A stretch of DNA of 26,232 bases from positions 1 to 26,232 of the forward strand of contig PSKS01000034.1 in assembly GCA_040289115.1 (NCBI GenBank), given 5' to 3'. This DNA comes from JAUQQI01 sp040289115. Lineage in GTDB: Bacteria > Chloroflexota > Dehalococcoidia > JAUQQI01. The position numbers were made by a program, and so were the translations under genes. Shown piece after piece: positions 25,370 through 26,232 of the stretch (position 1 is the first letter of the stretch; each line of letters begins with the position of its first letter). The notes under the pieces were generated by a model, which saw nothing but the letters and a program-made list of their open reading frames with translations, searched no databases and had not been told where the DNA came from.

Positions 25370-25711
25370 TTAAACGCCGGGCTGGTCGGTCGTTGTCAAG
25401 CTCCGGAAGAGCCGGGAATGAACGCGGGGTTCGCTCCGGCCGGTCCAGAGTCGGAGCCAACTTGCGTTAGCCGGCCGCAGGGAAAAGCTGGGGCTTTTGA
25501 CAGACTGAAGGTCTGTAGACCGAAAAACTGCGAACCAAATCGGGTCGATGCTGGCCAGCAGGCCGTAAAGGGCCTGACGGTACCGTAGTGGAACCTGCTG
25601 GAAGTGCTCCTGGCACTCACTTAGCGGCCAAGGCGTGGTGATGGCCTTCCCAGGGCTGACCGACAGGCGGCGCAGGTTGACGCCGGGCCCGTGGGACCGG
25701 GTTAACTGAAC
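25370..25711 (-). pseudogene. Start-less open frame of 113 codons, possible gene remnant
   Basis: Between an upstream TAG (25712-25714) and the closing TAA (25370-25372) a minus-strand frame stays open. It reads, for example, SHGPGVNLRRLSVSPGKAI, then PLSECQEHFQQVPLRYRQAL and YGLLASIDPIWFAVFRS. The first 60 residues look protein-like, with aromatic and helical patterns, but there is no ATG, GTG or TTG near the N-terminal side and no ribosome site. I do not recognise a family. It may be the end of a degraded gene, or chance in GC-rich DNA. Confidence 0.3.
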
Positions 25712-25754
25712 CTAGGGCGGAAAAAAAGCCTGCGGCACGTCTACTTTATCCCCG

Positions 25755-25783
25755 TTTAAGTTGCCAGTGTTTCGTTGTATAAT
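25755..25783 (+). promoter_or_regulatory. Candidate promoter for the right-edge type III-like gene
   Basis: A perfect -10 TATAAT (25778-25783) lies on the plus strand. The best -35 at 17 nt is TTTAAG (25755-25760), only a 3/6 match. The leader to the ATG would be about 160 nt and includes a CCGGTT-GGC-AACCGG hairpin at 25843-25857. Confidence 0.4.
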
Positions 25784-25951
25784 ATAACCAAACCCACCAA
25801 GCTGGCTTTTACCCGACTCTTTGGAACGGACCGCTCGAATGACCGGTTGGCAACCGGACGGACTCATGGGAACACCTTAGGCCGCTCCCGAATTTGGAGG
25901 TTATGCCATATTCGAAGTCTTTTAGACCTTGGACCGGGAGGATTGTGAACA

Positions 25952-26232
25952 ATGCAGCAGCTGAGCCTCAGGCTGGAGGCCGTAACGCCGCTCTTCCTGG
26001 GAGGCGCCGATCATAGATATTTCTATGTCGAAGCGTGCCAGAGGGCTCTTTGGGTATATGTTGCCAGCGTGCTGGTGTCGCGGAGGAAACCACTGATGCG
26101 ATCCGGTGACATTCTTCGCTTATGTTTAGATTTAGACACCTTCACGGAACAGTTGCGGGAGGCGTCCTACCTTTACGCGGACACCCGGATCCCGAGCGTG
26201 CGACTCTATGATCACCTTCGCCTCACGGCTGG
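25952..26232 (+). CDS. Type III CRISPR-like protein, RAMP start with Cas10-like motif, 3' end outside window
   Basis: This is the only plus-strand gene. ATG 25952 has GGGAGGA nine bases upstream and an in-frame TGA at 25946-25948, so the start is secure. The frame stays open for 93 codons to the right edge. Residues 5-20 (SLRLEAVTPLFLGGAD) match the opening strand of Cmr1-type RAMP proteins. What follows does not show the expected P-x-LR-x3-G-x-LR-x-WW segment. Instead, near residues 75-91, ADTRIPSVRLYDHLRLT resembles the DTR-x-P...DH-L block of Cas10/Cmr2-type proteins. It may be a Cmr1-Cas10 deletion fusion, a divergent Cas10, or a decayed Cmr1. It diverges from the type I-B operon, so a type III-B module probably lies beyond the edge. 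Confidence 0.65.
   Translation, partial: MQQLSLRLEAVTPLFLGGADHRYFYVEACQRALWVYVASVLVSRRKPLMRSGDILRLCLDLDTFTEQLREASYLYADTRIPSVRLYDHLRLTA

Noticed and set aside
25724..25742. Terminator on the minus strand (T7 run at 25724-25730)
   Set aside because: The only stem before the T-run is a 3-bp GCC/GGC, too weak to support.
25801..25905. SAM-type riboswitch suggested by GGCAACC
   Set aside because: The short GGCAACC string sits in a simple hairpin; the rest of the SAM-I consensus is not present.
25234..25951. CRISPR array in the divergent spacer
   Set aside because: I looked for any 25-40-base direct repeat at regular spacing next to the cas genes and in 16.2-16.7 kb and found none.
25903..26016. 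A 37-codon ORF upstream of and overlapping the right-edge gene
   Set aside because: Its GGAGG is only 2 nt from the ATG and the frame runs into a stop inside the better-supported gene; it has no recognisable sequence.

Overview
This is a high-GC bacterial window. By eye most of it is near two thirds G+C, with SD-led ATG, GTG and TTG starts. Every gene except the one at the right edge lies on the minus strand. A bacterial FtsY, two tRNAs and sigma70-type promoters show that it is bacterial. The DUF2298 ('YYY') and Agl23-type membrane proteins, a leucine-catabolic operon and a type I-B CRISPR system together suggest a thermophilic Chloroflexota-like or deep-branching Bacillota-like organism. 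That placement is an inference; there is no rRNA or other taxonomic marker here.

Reading in the direction of transcription (right to left), the first block is 25.2-16.7 kb: a complete type I-B (Tneap-like) effector and adaptation operon, cas6-cas8b1(cst1)-cas7(cst2)-cas5-cas3-cas4-cas1-cas2. It is driven by a perfect consensus promoter (TTGACA, 17 nt, TATAAT). There is no CRISPR array in the window. Diverging from it at the right edge is an incomplete plus-strand ORF. It begins like a type III RAMP protein (Cmr1-like) but reads into a Cas10-like motif, so it may be a fusion or a deletion product. Downstream of cas2 lie the frameshifted remains of an MNT-type nucleotidyltransferase.

The second block, 16.2-8.5 kb, is a liu-type operon for leucine/isovalerate breakdown. 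It holds an acyl-CoA dehydrogenase, a DUF2203 protein, methylcrotonyl-CoA carboxylase carboxyltransferase, methylglutaconyl-CoA hydratase, the biotin carboxylase/carrier subunit and HMG-CoA lyase, followed by a family-2 glycosyltransferase. Together they would take an acyl-CoA such as isovaleryl-CoA to acetyl-CoA plus acetoacetate. The dehydrogenase carries its catalytic Glu at the short-chain position, not the isovaleryl-CoA dehydrogenase position, so its substrate is uncertain.

The third block, 8.5-7.35 kb, holds tRNA-Asn with its own promoter and terminator, endonuclease III (nth), a structured intergenic region, and a CAT-anticodon tRNA with its own promoter. Between 7.35 and 6.5 kb there is little except a C-terminal fragment of a CPBP-type membrane protease.

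The last block, 6.5 kb to the left edge, is ftsY followed by three tightly packed polytopic membrane genes: DUF2298, a GT-C-like protein, and an Agl23-type protein that runs off the left end. These probably act in lipid-linked sugar or surface glycan assembly.
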